From the NCBI GenBank assembly GCA_015680685.1, contig MNCI01001941.1:304012-368011 (forward strand): a stretch of DNA of 64,000 bases, written 5' to 3'. The translations under genes were made by a program, and so were the position numbers. The stretch is from Gnetum montanum. Taxonomy: Eukaryota > Streptophyta > Gnetopsida > Gnetales > Gnetaceae. The notes under the pieces were generated by a model. That model was not told where the DNA came from, made no database searches, and saw only the letters and a list, made by a program, of their open reading frames with translations. Numbering within the stretch: position 1 is the first letter of the stretch; every line of letters starts with the position of its first letter. Shown piece by piece: positions 34,230-46,235 of the stretch.

Positions 34230-34800
34230 AGTTCAAATCCTTCCACATCATGATGGATGCATCTAACTTGCCTTAGGAGTAGTGCTACCATAGATGGATG
34301 ATAAGAAATGCCCATACTATATCCACTACATGAGTGGAAGCATTTTGGAAGCACAGTTAAATTACACCACCATGGAAAAATAATGGATGGCAGTGGTGTA
34401 TGCTCTAGATAAGTTTAGGCACCATGTGCTTGGTTACAAAGTATTTGTGCACACAGACCATAGTGCAATTCGCTTCCTCATGAATAAGCCAATGGTGAGC
34501 CCTTGTGTCATACGATGGCTTGTGATCTTGCAGGAATTCAATCTCATGATGGTAGATTGAAAAGGAACTGAGAATGTGGTCATTGACCATCTATCTCACT
34601 TAAGATGGAATAATAAAGAGAAGGAGAGCCCACTCTTTGATCAATTCCTAGATGAACTTCTCTTTACAAGACCAATAAGTGAACAAACACCTGCAAAAAC
34701 AACATGGTATAATGGAATCCTCACTTATCTTCTCACTCAAGAGATGCCACAAGATTTTGATTTCAAAAAGAAACAACACTTTCTACATTAGACCAAATAC
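34230..34800 (+). pseudogene. RNase H of element B
   Basis: Segments KCPYYIHYMSGSI, NYTTMEK-stop-WMAVVYALDKF, HHVLGYKVFVHTDHSAIRFL, SPCVIRWLVILQEFNLMM and VVIDHLSHLRW are in the order of gypsy RNase H (YTTTEKE.LAVV, DH.ALRYL, W...LQEF, ADALSR-like). Stops at several former Gln/Glu positions show decay. Confidence 0.8.
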
Positions 34801-36050
34801 TTCATGGAAATCAACAGACACCTCTACAAGGTGTGCACCAATGGCCTGATTCATTGGTGTGTCCCTAATAAAGACCAACTGCGCATTCTCTAGGATGCTC
34901 AGGAAGGGCCTTGCAGANAAAGACCAACTGCGCATTCTCTAGGATGCTCAGGAAGGGCCTTGCAGAGGCAACTAAGCAGGGAGATGCATGTATATAAAAA
35001 TCCTAATGGAAAGATACTATAGGCCTAAAATCTTTAGGGATGCTCACCAATTTGTCAAATCTTATGAACGTTGTCAATGAGATGGGGGGATGACCATTTG
35101 CATGGAAGGTCCTCAATAGTGGATTCAACCATTAGAACCTTTTGACATATGGGGTGTTGACTTCATATGTCCCATCACACCCATGTCCAATGGAAAGGGA
35201 TATATTATAGTAGCAGTTGACTACTACACAAAATGGGCAAAAGTAGCAACCATTACTAATTGTACATCATCCATTGCTACTAGATTCACATAACAAAATA
35301 TTGTGAATAGGTTTGGGATGTCATGTTCACTAATTTCTAATAATGGAACTCATTTCATAGGTGCCACTTTTAGAAAATTAATGCAACACTTGGGGGTTGA
35401 ACATAAATTAACAACACCTTATCACCCCCAAGCCAACAATCAAGCAGAGGTAACTAATCAAGAGATCAAAAAAATACTAACATAGACCATTAGCAAATAT
35501 AGGAAGGATTGGAGTACAAAACTTAATGATGCTCTCTAGGCTTATCATTCAACATGGAAACTTCCTATCAACTATTCTCCCTACGAGTTATGTATGGAAA
35601 ACTTCCAACACTCTTAATTCAGTTTGAGCTTTGTACACTCTCAACAACCTATGATCTGAATCTTAACCTAAGTCTAGCAAAAAAAGAAAGATTGATCAAC
35701 CTAAATGTGCTAAATAAAAATCAATTAGTGGCCCTATCCTTGAATGAGGTGCACAAGGCATTCAACAAGTAATGTCATGACCTTAGAATTAGGAAAGTAA
35801 AACTTCAACTAGGAGATAAGGTTCTCTATTGGAACCCCACACATGTATCCCAAAAGGAAAAATTCCAAACATTGTGGGAAGAACCTTATATAATCAATCA
35901 AACCTTTCCTCTGGGGCCATGTTAATCTACAAACCTGAAATCCTAAATAAAAATTAGTTGGTCAACATCCAACAAGTAAAGCCTTTCCTAGAACCAAGAC
36001 ATGCCAGTGCAACTACCACCTCAATGGATGGACAACCACATTTTATTTTT
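34800..36050 (+). pseudogene. Integrase of element B
   Basis: A zinc-finger remnant with CERCQ lies near 35,070. The core follows: PFDIWGVDFICPI (first Asp present), VDYYTKWAKVATI, MSCSLISNNGTHF (the usual second Asp is Asn here, GAT to AAT), TTPYHPQANNQAEVTNQEIK (Glu present) and DWSTKLNDAL. The C-terminal end reads GDKVLYWNPTHVSQKEKFQ. A 48-bp duplication around the N at 34,918 breaks the N-terminal part and is probably an assembly artefact. Confidence 0.82.
34870..34966 (+). repeat. 48-bp duplication across an N (assembly artefact)
   Basis: 34,870-34,917 (starting AAAGACCAACTGCGC) is repeated exactly at 34,919-34,966, with a single N between. Two overlapping contig ends that were not merged explain it. 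Confidence 0.85.
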
Positions 36051-38250
36051 CAGATCTCCTCCATCCATCTTAGTCATGGGGGAGATGGCCATCCATGTTA
36101 ACAACCCATATGGCTTCTCCATTTGTCTACTTTTTTTTCCACATTTTTGATTTTATAAATTATTTATTTTACAAATTTTTGATTTTTATATTTTTCTAAT
36201 TTTACACCATTATTAGTACCTTTGAACCTTTCTCAATTATTTTACACTTTCTTATATATTTTACTTTTTTTTTTATTCAAGTGTGATATTTCCTTATTTT
36301 TGCTAATAAAATTGCTTTATTGTCATAGGACATAGTGTCGCTGTTGTTGTTTACTAATGATGGTTTGTGCTTAATGTTGTGATTGTCAATGTCTAGTTTC
36401 TATTTTTGAATTCTAATATCTGATGGATTGGACATGGTTTATTTTTCATGGAATAGTTAGTAAGTCCATGTCATTTGCACATCTAATAAACTCTATGGTT
36501 TTCCTTGTTCTAGGAATTTGAGGTCCCTTCCATTAAAGAAGCTTTTAATCAATCAGTGACCTTGGTAGTTTCAAAATTAGGAAGGATTCAAAGGTCTGTA
36601 AAGGATGTGACTTCAAGGGAACTCAATACTCTTTGTAGTCGTCTACTTACTTGAGTGCTTGAGTGTTTTGCATGCACTTCTTACTATTCCATACCAACCA
36701 TTGAAAGGAAGTTGCATAATTCTTTGCATGGTGTGGTTCCCATTCAAAAATTAAAACAAAAAACAAAAAAACATAAATGATGGGAATTCAAAGCACACCC
36801 CTTAGATATGAATAAGTCCTTGCATGGTGTGGTTTCCATTTCAAAAAATAATAATAGGAATTCAAAGCACACCCCTTAGATAAATAAACCAGCTACAAGC
36901 ACTAGTTATGAGACTAGAAAGACATGCACCAATGCCTAAAGATCCCCTCTAACTAAGTCTCTCTCTCACTTCCTACTTCTCTCTTTTCTTCAATTTATGG
37001 AATGGTGGTTGTCTTGTGGAAGCACTCTTGTGTCTCAAGTGGATGGATCAATCTTAGAGTGGTGATGTGAAGTCACTAAAAGTGCATGATTTTGGTCTAG
37101 ACTAAGGATGGATCTTCCCAGGTTATTTAAACACAAATTTCACAAGGGACTTCTTATGACCTCAATTCGGAACTTCATTCCACCTTCTCTATCATCCATC
37201 CATGCTTCCATAAATCACCTCACTATTGTGTTCTATGTTATGCTTTATGTATTGGTCTGATGTGTTTGGATTCTTGACTAGATTCTTTTTGGTTGGTCCT
37301 TAACTTTTCATAATCATTAAATCAATTATGGGGCCCACAGACTCCTTATTTGAGATTATGTAAGGGCAACAAAGGCATGAGCCTACTATGGGGAGGATCC
37401 TCTTGCATAGCTCTTGGTTTGGTTAGTTAAGGTCCCTTACATTTGACATTGCTACAATCCTATCTTTTGCATATTCCATTGGGTATTCTGCTCAGTGCTC
37501 CTTAATCATTTATCTCATTCATCCTCCAAATCAATTTTTCATCATTTTTTCAAATTTATGAGCTTCAACACCCTCTTCTCATGTTTTCATACTATTCTTT
37601 GCATTTTTTAAGCTTTCATTTGATCCCAATTTCATTCAAAAATTCCTTGTATTTGCAAGTTTGACCAAAGTCAATGGTGGTCAACAGCTATGTTAATAAG
37701 ACCTTGTCAATGCAAACCACTGCATCGACAAGGCCATAATGATGAGGCTTCATCAGTGTAGTGCTTACATCCTATATATACCACTGATTACTTAGGAATT
37801 TTTTGTCATTTGCTCATAACACACAAGGAGTTTTTGTAAATTTTCAGAGGCCAAAACCTTCCAGAGCCCATAACTTCCCAACTGTTCATCCAAATCACTC
37901 CATTTTTCTATCCTACACTTACTAGAGGTAAGATCTTTATTGTGGGGCTCACAAACCTTAAGGTTTCTGATGAAAAATTGATGAAAATTTTTGGAAATTT
38001 TTCTAACTCCCACAAAGGGTTAATAATCTTAACAATATCTAAACATCAAATTTTTCAATAGTTAACCTTGCAATAACCTCTAAGATGAATTATTGCCAAT
38101 AACATATAAATAAAATAATAATTGGAATAAGTAAATCAACCATAATCACAACTTAGCCAAGTGTAACTATCCTTAAGAGATAAAGGTATACCAATTGCTT
38201 TAAGTTACATAACGATTGCTAACCCATGGTCTCATTGTGAATACAGATGG
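36051..38250 (+). other. Spacer of element B between pol and the extra ORF
   Basis: Non-coding. It opens with TTAGTCATGGGGGAGATGG (36,070-36,088), whose 12-base core TAGTCATGGGGG is identical to the polypurine tract before the 3' LTR (41,341). A T-rich stretch follows (36,120-36,300), and a short duplicated block around GAATTCAAAGCACACCCCTTAGAT (36,784 and 36,848). At 37,690-37,790 sits a promoter-like module (CATCGACAAGGCC, GATGAGGCTTCATCAGTGTAGTG, then TATATATACC) resembling the start of the B LTR up to its TATA box. Confidence 0.55.
37690..37790 (+). promoter_or_regulatory. LTR-promoter-like module ahead of the extra ORF
   Basis: Words CATCGACAAGGCC and CATCAGTGTAGTG correspond to CAACAAGGCCCCG and GATGTAGTG-CAATTT in the LTR just upstream of its TATA box. 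Here CTATATATACC follows at about 37,772. It could drive a subgenomic RNA for the ORF that starts at 38,251, or be the relic of an older LTR. Confidence 0.35.
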
Positions 38251-41107
38251 CATCAAAACAAAAGTACCAATAGGAAGGAAAACCTTCTCAACCATGGGAG
38301 AAGTACCCCATAGCTAGAAGGGGCCAACAAGAATAAGCCCAAGAATCACTAGAAGTAACCCATGCAATGGGACCTCTTCATGAGGAGCCTAAAGTGGAAT
38401 CTATTTGACAGATTCTAGAAGAATAAGTGCCTACTGAACAATCATAGTAAGAAGCAATGCCTGGACCTATGCCAAGGCATGAGGTTACTTTAACTCAAGC
38501 CTACCTAGACATCATCAGTTCTCGAGAGATGCCAACAATTAGTCCTTCAAGAGATCAACTTCGGGCCACTCCTTGAGAAAGCTCTAGTAGATATCAAAAC
38601 TCAACTACAAATCTCTATCATGTGGCCAATAATCACATCTATTGGGGAATGGTACATGGGAGAGACATATCTCTTCTGGAGTAATTGAAGGTTGGGATCT
38701 GCTGTAAAAATCAAGGACATTCAAGTGTCCTACTTGGCAGAAGCTATCACATAGGCACTTGGGTTGCCTGACACTGGGATATAACTAGTAGAACTATCCA
38801 TGAAAGATGATCCTAAGGCCAAGAAGTAGTGGACCTAGCGATGCTAGGGGGTTAATAGTAAGGAGTATGGTGCACTCACAACAGCAGAGTGCATCTATTT
38901 TAAAACTGTAGCATATCACCTCAACCTAATGATGAGGCCAAGCAAGTTGATTGCCTTCTCTACCCAAGCATGCACCACTTTAAGTGGGAAATTTTCCATC
39001 AACCTTTCACAATTGATCTACCTAGAGATCAAAAATATTTTCAAGAAAAATGAATGTGGAAGGAAAACCCTACCCTTTTTTATGCCTCATCCAGAAACTC
39101 TACAAAAGGGTAGACATAATCTACTACTCCAATAATACCATCAGGCATGCTCCTTTGGCCTCATGGTCAAAGATCATGAAATACAAAATGCCAATGATGA
39201 CCCAAGAAGAGGAGTAGCTACCTCCACCACTCACTTAGGAAACAACTTCAAAGGCTCGTGTAGCCATTGAGCATCTACGCAAAATCTGAGAGTAACTCTT
39301 GAGCAAACAAGAGTAACATGCAGGAATGAGTGGGATAGATCCATCTATATACTAACCAACAATGAGTCACCTGAACAAGGTGGCCTAAATAGTTAGCCAA
39401 ATAGAGAGGGGTGGACCAATCTTCTTTGCCCAATGAATGCAACTACCCATGAGGTTAGATTCCAATGCTCAGGAGGTGATAATGTATTTATCTCAACACC
39501 ATTTATTCCTAGAAATCTCTAGGAATGCCACCACATTCTTGACGCATTTGGAGGAAGGTGAAGGGGTAACTGTCTTGGTGATGTAGCACCAAGGGTAGGA
39601 AACAGTGGCCAAAGTTGTTGCTAACTATGTCACTAAAGCACTAAATGCACCCATGACGTTTGTACCAAATGTATCTACACTTTAAGATGTGCAAACATCC
39701 ACATGCATAGTCAGCAAAAAGTTAAACATAGCCTAGCATGAAGAATTATTGGAATAACTAGTGGGAACTAGGCAACTGACTCTAGATATCTTTGATTTTT
39801 TAGAAGACATCATTGCAACCTAGTTAAAGATATTGAATGCAAGGTGTAAATGCATTATTTTGGAGGGGCAACTCGAAATGGCCTAGGAAGGAAATCAATG
39901 CTTAGCCATGGAGGTTGCCAAACTATTTTCTTGACTTGTTGGTCCTACAATCCTTAACCCAATAGTAACAAGAGATGAAGCTCTCAAATAGTTTCAAGAA
40001 TGATTTTAGAGGGCAAAGAAGGAGGCAATAATGGCCATCATCAAATTGTCCATAGCTAAAGCAAAAACATATTCAATTCAAAAGGACTTAGCATAGATGT
40101 GCAAGGAGAATGAGACCTTGACTACATAGAATCATTGCTTATGCAATGTTGATGCTCAGAAGGACCAAATGTAGGAATTTATTCATTAATAGAAGGAGCA
40201 ACTTACTAGGGTGAACATTGAATTGAGGAGATTGGCCACAAAAAATTGAAATTTGTCAATGGATAAAATGTGTGCCTTGTGCTAAAATTCTACCATCGAG
40301 ATCACTACCTAGAATAATGAGGTCCTTAAGTTCAAAAAAGTGAAGAATCACTACAAAGACCATGTTGGCTTACAAAAGGAAGTCAATGAAAAACACATTT
40401 AGATGATGAAGGTGAAAATGAATGAAACCTACCAACAACTCCAATAGGAAAGAGAAGTTTGGCAATCCATCACTGATGGGATTGACACCTACAACAAAGT
40501 GGAGAACCACTTAAAGGAGTTTCAAATCAAAGAAATGATAGAATATATAGAGTTTTCCAATCTCTATTATGAAAACCTAGCAATGCTAACTACCGAATGA
40601 CCACAATCAAAATTAGAAAAGCAAGTGGCTAACTTGTATATATTATATGAGGTTGAGTTCAAGCACCACAAAGATGCTAAGTAGAAGCTTGAGATTGCAA
40701 ATGCTGAACTCAAAGTTCTGAGAGCACGATTCAGAGATCAAAAATCAATCACTGAGGACCTAGCTAGATGGATGAATGACTACCAAGAGCTGAAGGACAT
40801 AGCTAGGGCATTCGACATTGAATACAAATAGTTCATTGCTTGGTTCATTAATGTAAAGGAGCTATTTCTAGCAATCCTATGTCCCTGGGATGTGTCCATT
40901 GCAACCCACATTGGCAAAACTGCATGGATGGTGCATGATTCCAAAAGTAAGAAGGAGAAAATGAAAGTACTACTATATGCTTTCCACCTCCCACTTAAGG
41001 TTGTAATAGCAGCAAAACAGTTGCAGCCACCTCGACCATTATCCATTCATGAAAATGGTGAAGGTCTCTTGAAGCCTCAAGAGCCACCATTACTTAGGAT
41101 CATCTGA
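38251..41107 (+). pseudogene. Extra ORF of element B: helical module plus long coiled coil
   Basis: Unknown function, about 950 codons. Starts MASKQKYQ-stop-EGKPSQP. The N-terminal third contains VSYLAEAI, ALGLPDTG, NSKEYGALTTAE, YHLNLMMRPSKLIAFSTQAC, TLSGKFSINLSQLIYLEIK and GRKTLPFF. The middle and end are Lys/Glu-rich with heptad spacing (39,650-40,760). The end reads THIGKTAWMVHDSKSKKEKM and the stop is at 41,105-41,107. Between 39,657 and 40,250 one frame stays aligned through 14 stops (nine TAG, three TAA, two TGA), all one C-to-T step from Gln or Arg codons. A second copy is in element E (46,235-48,490), so it is a regular part of this family. It sits where Athila elements carry an env-like ORF, but I see no clear membrane segment. 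Confidence 0.72.
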
Positions 41108-41340
41108 TCTTCTCCATCCAACTTCATGCCATCAAGGAACATGTTGTCCAAGTTTGAAGATTTGTGTCATGATGTTCAATTTTGTGTCCTGAACACTATC
41201 ATTTTTTGTAATTTTTTGATCCATACACTCGGGCACTCCATTTTTTGTTAAATCAATCAATCTATTTTGTTTGCAAAAAGTTAGTCAATAATCCCATACC
41301 TTCCCAATTTTGTGAAAGAACTTAAGGATGAGTTTTTATT

Positions 41341-41354
41341 TAGTCATGGGGGTA
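41341..41354 (+). other. Polypurine tract of element B
   Basis: TAGTCATGGGGGTA ends directly at the 3' LTR start. It primes plus-strand DNA synthesis. The core is shared with 36,071-36,082. Confidence 0.6.
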
Positions 41355-42236
41355 TGATGAGTCGCATTCAGTCAGTTGCATCGACATGGCCTAGTCAACG
41401 TATCTTATCATGCGTTAACAAGGCCCCGTTGATGTAGTGTCAATTTTTGGCTATAAATACATGTCTACCAACCACATTTATGGCATTAGAGATTGTAGTT
41501 GTAGTTAAGCTCTTGCAATTTTTCCATTTGAAAGTTAGAATTTTTCTCCTGAGTGCTTGTAGCAAGAGTCATTGAGTGTATGGATATTTATTCAAGCATT
41601 GTTGTACCTGAGCACGATAATGTGTGTGGCAATAAAGACAAGATTTCTAATAGACTTTGCAGCACTTTGGATAGATTAATTATTCTATTTATGCATTTAA
41701 TTTTTTTAGTTATTTATAAATGTTTTAAATAATTTATTAAATATTTTCCAAAAATTAAGTTAATGAAGCAATTAAGCAAGATAGGTTACACACATAAGTA
41801 CAACTACTTCAAGTGTAACATGTATTCCCTTGGTAATCCTAGTAGTGTTATTACTTGGTATGCCTAGTAGCATAGCGCTTAGTTGCCTAACAGTGGATAC
41901 GTGGGCTCAGGATGTGTACCAGATGCTTATGGTAGGATTAGTTAGATGCTAGTTACTTAGTTAATTTAAATTAGTTAATCCAATCACTTTTATCTTCCTT
42001 TGAACACCAAAATCATAAAATACAAAATGATAAAAATTAGATGCCTCAGTTACACTTAACCATACTAGTGCACATCACAAGTGTAAGTGGGAAGACAATG
42101 ATTGACCTTAAGGCAAGATTCACTTCCTAGAAGACTAGTGCACCAAAAATGATAAAGTCCACAAAATTCAATTGGATCATGCATGAACACTTTATGGTTT
42201 GTATGGTTGGGTGTAGGGGTACCTTGCTATTCATCA
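41355..42236 (+). repeat. Element B 3' LTR
   Basis: 882 bp, starts TGATGAGTCGCATTCAG and ends TTCATCA. It is the intact partner of the split 5' LTR and shows the sequence (GTACCAGATGCTTATGG) into which A inserted in the 5' copy. TATA box CTATAAATA at 41,451-41,459. Confidence 0.88.
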
Positions 42237-45200
42237 TCTACCTAAGGATAAGAGATGATACCCTCATAATTGTTGTTGAAGATAGGAATTCAAAATATTA
42301 AATGGAAAGTAGACTAGTTAGGATGCATGGTTGAGTTTCTTAATGATGGAAAGTCATGAAATGGCTTGACTTCTTAAATATCAAAATAGATTAATATTTG
42401 TGGGTTATTTGGATGATAAATTTGCATGACGTTAGTTTGGTACATGGAATGGGCTATGTAGGATCCTTCTCATAAGGTATGAAATTTAGTCTTTTAGGTA
42501 ACATGGTATGGGTTATAGTAAAGGGCTTTATCTTCAAACCTAATAGAAACCTGTCTAATCCTAGCATTATGTTGGCATTTGGAGTATTTCTGTTAAATCT
42601 TATTACTCATTTGGACAACTAATTATTTTCATATAATAGGTTAATATTCATTAATCGCTCTTTTTGGGCAAAGTCTATACCTAAATCAAGTGCACAACCT
42701 ATAGCTAGGATATTTATTTCTTCTCGAATTGGTAGGGTTGGTAATTTACCATAGATGAGTTCATATGGAGAATACCCTATAGGAATTTTTTAGGCTAATT
42801 GATATGCTCATAAAGCATCTTTAAGCTTAGTGATCTAATCCTTCCTATACCTACTAATAGTTTTGGTTAGTATATTTGTAATTTTTTTACTAGTAACTTT
42901 AGCTTGTTCATTTACTTGGGGATGATATGGTCTAGTAAAATTATGATTCATCCCCAAATTTTTCATTAATTTTTTAAATGTAGTGCTATTGAAGTAGGTC
43001 TTGTTATTTGAGATTAGAATTTTGGATACTCCAAACCTATTCATAACATGTTGATAAAAGAACTTTGCAACTATTATTTCTATATAATTTTTAACTACAA
43101 TTAATTCTATGCACTTGGTACAATAATTAATTGTCATGATTATATAGGAATTCTCATTTAACATTAGTTTGATAGACCTCATAAAGTCAATTCCCCATGT
43201 ATTAAATGATTCCAATGATTATTACCATCACTATGGTTCTTCATGCTTGACCATCAAGCCTCCATCTTTTTGGCATCTTTCACAAGATTGTACTAATCAA
43301 TATGCATTCTTAAATATCATAGGCTACAATTAGCATACCATTAAAAGTTTTAGTATTGTCTTATTTTTGCATAATGACCACCACATGGTCCATCATGTGC
43401 ATCCTGCAAGATTTTTGTTTGACTCTCCTCTAAGACACATCATTAGATTTGGTTGTCTACACACGTATTATACATATTCCCTTAGATTTTTATGTATTAT
43501 TTTACTTTATGAAAAAACTATTTCTTTTGCTTTATGTCTCATTCAATAAGAAGTTCTTGTCATGTTAAATAAGTCATATAGTCAGTGATCGATGACATTG
43601 CAATTGAATCTATAGCAATTGTTAATTTCATAAATAAATATTCATTGGAAAATTGGTTTAACAAAGGTTCTTCATTATCTTTAGAATCCCATCTTAGTCT
43701 TAATAGATGATTAGCTACAACGTTTTTGCTTCATTTTTTGTTAATCATTATAATATTAAATTCTTGTAGTATGATGAGCCATCTAATTACTTTTTGGCTA
43801 ACCACTAATTTATTCATTAATATTATAATTACATTAGATCAACATAAATATAGATTGAATACTAGAGCACATAATGTTTGAATTTTTCAAGAGTATATAC
43901 CACAATCATAAGTCCTTTTTCTTTTGTGGTAAATTTGTGCTTTAGTAATACTTCAACTAGCACAATGTATGTAGTAAAGACTCTCTTAATCATCTAATTA
44001 AGTCAATAATGCCCCTATTGCATAGTTAGAAGCATATGTCATGATGTGAAAAGTTCTTGACCAATCTAGAGCTCTAAGGTTTTGTGTCTTACTTAGCTTC
44101 TATTTTAGATTTTCAAATGTCTTTTCACATTCTTCTTACTAGTGAAATGATGCATTTTTCTATATTAATTTCACGAGTGATTTTGCTATCTTTGAAAAGT
44201 TCTGAATAAATCTTCTTTAATGCCCTGTGTGGCCAAGAAATTATTTGATATTCTTGATTGTTTATTATTTTTAGACAATATTCTAGATGAATATGATTTT
44301 ATCGAGATATATCTCTATTCCATTCTATGATAGCTTATGTCCTAGAACTATGCCATCTTAGATTATTAAATGGCTTTTCTACAAGATGAGCTTTAACGTT
44401 TTTTTAACACATGTTTTTAAAATTTTCTCTAAACTATCCAAAACTTGCTTAAAGTTGAGTCCATAAGTAGAGAAATCCTTCATGAATACCTCAACTCTAT
44501 TACTAATATATTTTTAAAAGATACTAAGTACAAGTCTCTAGAATGCTGCTCGAAGATTACATAGGCCAAATGACATTTACTTGTACATAAACATTCCTCA
44601 CAAATTGATGATCATTGTACTCTCATGATTTTTTAATGAGATATGAAATTTATTATGTCCACTATATCCATCGAAGAAGCAATAATATTAGTGCCCTATA
44701 ATAGTATCCAAAACATGGTCAATAAATAATAAAGGGAAATGGTCATTGAATGTCATCATGTTTAACTACTTGAAATCTATACAAGTCCTCCACTTACCAT
44801 CTTTCTTTTGAAGAATAATCAATGAGCTAATCCATTCGTTGTCTTCAATGGGGTAGATGAATACTGCCTTCAATAGCTTTTTCAATTTTAGTTTAACCTC
44901 TTTGAGCTTTAGGTTCAATCTTCATTGAGGTTGATGATGTGGTTTGATAGATGGATCTATATAAATATAGTGTTAATAGATTCATGGATCTATACCAATG
45001 ATTTCATCATAGGACCATGCAAATGCAATTGGTGATTAGTTTACAACTTTTACTAATCTTCATTTCTATTCTTTATAAAGATTGGCATTAATGATAGCTA
45101 GTTTTCATTATTAAGAAAAGAATATTCAAGGGTACCCAATAAGATTTTCTATTCTAGTTGTTTTGATTCATATTTATCTAGTATTTCTAATTATTTTCAT

Positions 45201-45585
45201 TCAATATCATCTTCTTATTGAAACTTATTATAGGAAATGTATCTTCACATTTGCTCTATTATATCAGTTTTTTCTACATAGGCACTTGTGATCTTTTCAA
45301 CTAGTTCTATGTATATATGTTTCATATTCTATCCTATTAGTCAACTACTAGATGTCTTCTTGCTTTATGATTGCTACATACAGACACAATTGTACACACC
45401 TATCTTTGACATATCTTTTGCATGCTAGAATGTTACCTTGCTTTGTGGTTTAGATTTTCTACATAAAATTAAACCTATTATCACTATATGCAATACATGG
45501 AACTCTTCATCATTGAATGACTCCAATATTATCTTTCTTGAATATTTTCAAGAACAAGTCTTTGGTTGCAAGCTTAGCATTCAGA
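42237..45585 (-). mobile_element. Right part of element C: degenerate gypsy pol
   Basis: On the minus strand, the region upstream of RT is followed by RT (about 44,900-44,470), RNase H (about 44,100-43,690, with VIRWLIILQEFNIMI), integrase (43,215-42,700) and the pol C-terminus (PNANIMLGLDRF, KIKPFTITHTMLPKRLNF). It matches D (1-2,870) segment by segment. The match to D stops abruptly at about 45,585 after GCTTAGCATTC, so C is cut there and its gag is absent. At 42,237 it is interrupted by B. Confidence 0.75.
42700..43215 (-). pseudogene. Integrase of element C
   Basis: The longest clean piece of C. Starts MESFNTWGIDFMRSI (first catalytic Asp), then IMTINYCTKCIELIVV, FGVSKILISNNKTYF (Asn in place of the second Asp), LGMNHNFTRPYHPQVNEQAK and RYRKD. 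After a stop-free 126 codons it continues with YSPYELIYGKLPTL-type sequence down to about 42,720. Two catalytic positions are altered or uncertain, so it is inactive. Confidence 0.82.
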
Positions 45586-45850
45586 GTGTGATGAGTCATA
45601 CAATGGAATTTTTTAGGTCAATTATAAGCCCTAGATTTAGGATATATCTCATGTATCTAATGTTTATGGTTTTTGCATGCATGATTCAAGGTTCTATATT
45701 CTAGGTATGCATCCTTACCTTCTATTTCATACTTGTAGGTTTGGAACATGTTTTGAGCTTCTTAGAAATTTTTCAATTTCATTCAAATATCCTTGAAAGG
45801 CTCCAACATGTTCGTAGGTCTCTCGAGAATGAAAGTGAAATGTGGTGGTA
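45586..45850. other. Unassigned DNA between C and E
   Basis: No gene recognised. Includes an AACATGTTTTGAGC and a CTCCAACATGTTCG word but no LTR or gag homology that I can see. Confidence 0.4.
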
Positions 45851-46235
45851 AGGATTTGTTGGCTTCCTTGCACTAATGCATCAACATTTATATGTCTAAA
45901 TTGGCTACTACATCATAGATGCTACATTGCACTATATTTGTAAATGTTATATTACATCTATTATAACTTATCTACATTGATGCATCCCCATCTACAAAAC
46001 CAAATGAGTTAACATATTCTCATCGATGCACTGTCTATTTTTTCTTATAAATATGTGATCACCCACCATGTATTTAACATCATTTGGTCAATAGTGTAGT
46101 AAAACTCTTGTAGTTTTATTCTATAATCTTAGAAAACAGTGAGTGAGTGCCCATAGTATGGATTTGAGTTATTTGTATAGCATCTTATTTAAGTAGCATT
46201 GTACTTGGATACATTTCATGAATGATAATAAGAAT
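45850..46235 (+). repeat. Element E 5' LTR remnant
   Basis: From the TATA-like TTATAAATATG (about 46,052) onward it follows the B LTR: CTCTTGTAG, TTAGAA, GAGTGAGTGCCC, GCATTGTACTTGGATAC, then AATGATAATAA. It breaks off at about 46,235, where sequence of the extra ORF begins directly. The left limit is approximate. Confidence 0.55.

Larger units (their letters stand above)
29443..42236 (+). mobile_element. Element B (right part): Athila-like Ty3/gypsy with an extra ORF
   Basis: With 8,996-9,517 this forms one element. The order is LTR, Asp primer site, gag (29,920), protease/linker, RT, RNase H, integrase (to about 36,050), a 2.2-kb spacer, an extra coiled-coil ORF (38,251-41,107), polypurine tract and LTR (41,355-42,236). 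The flanking bases ACTAC (8,991-8,995) and TCTAC (42,237-42,241) are a plausible target duplication with one mismatch. The pol type and the position of the extra ORF fit Athila, in which an env-like ORF follows pol. All genes are broken. Confidence 0.82.

Noticed and set aside
38251-41107. TAG reassigned to glutamine (a recoded genome)
   Set aside because: TAA and TGA occur at former Gln and Arg codons too, frameshifts are present, and all stops fit C-to-T decay of methylated DNA in a plant repeat.
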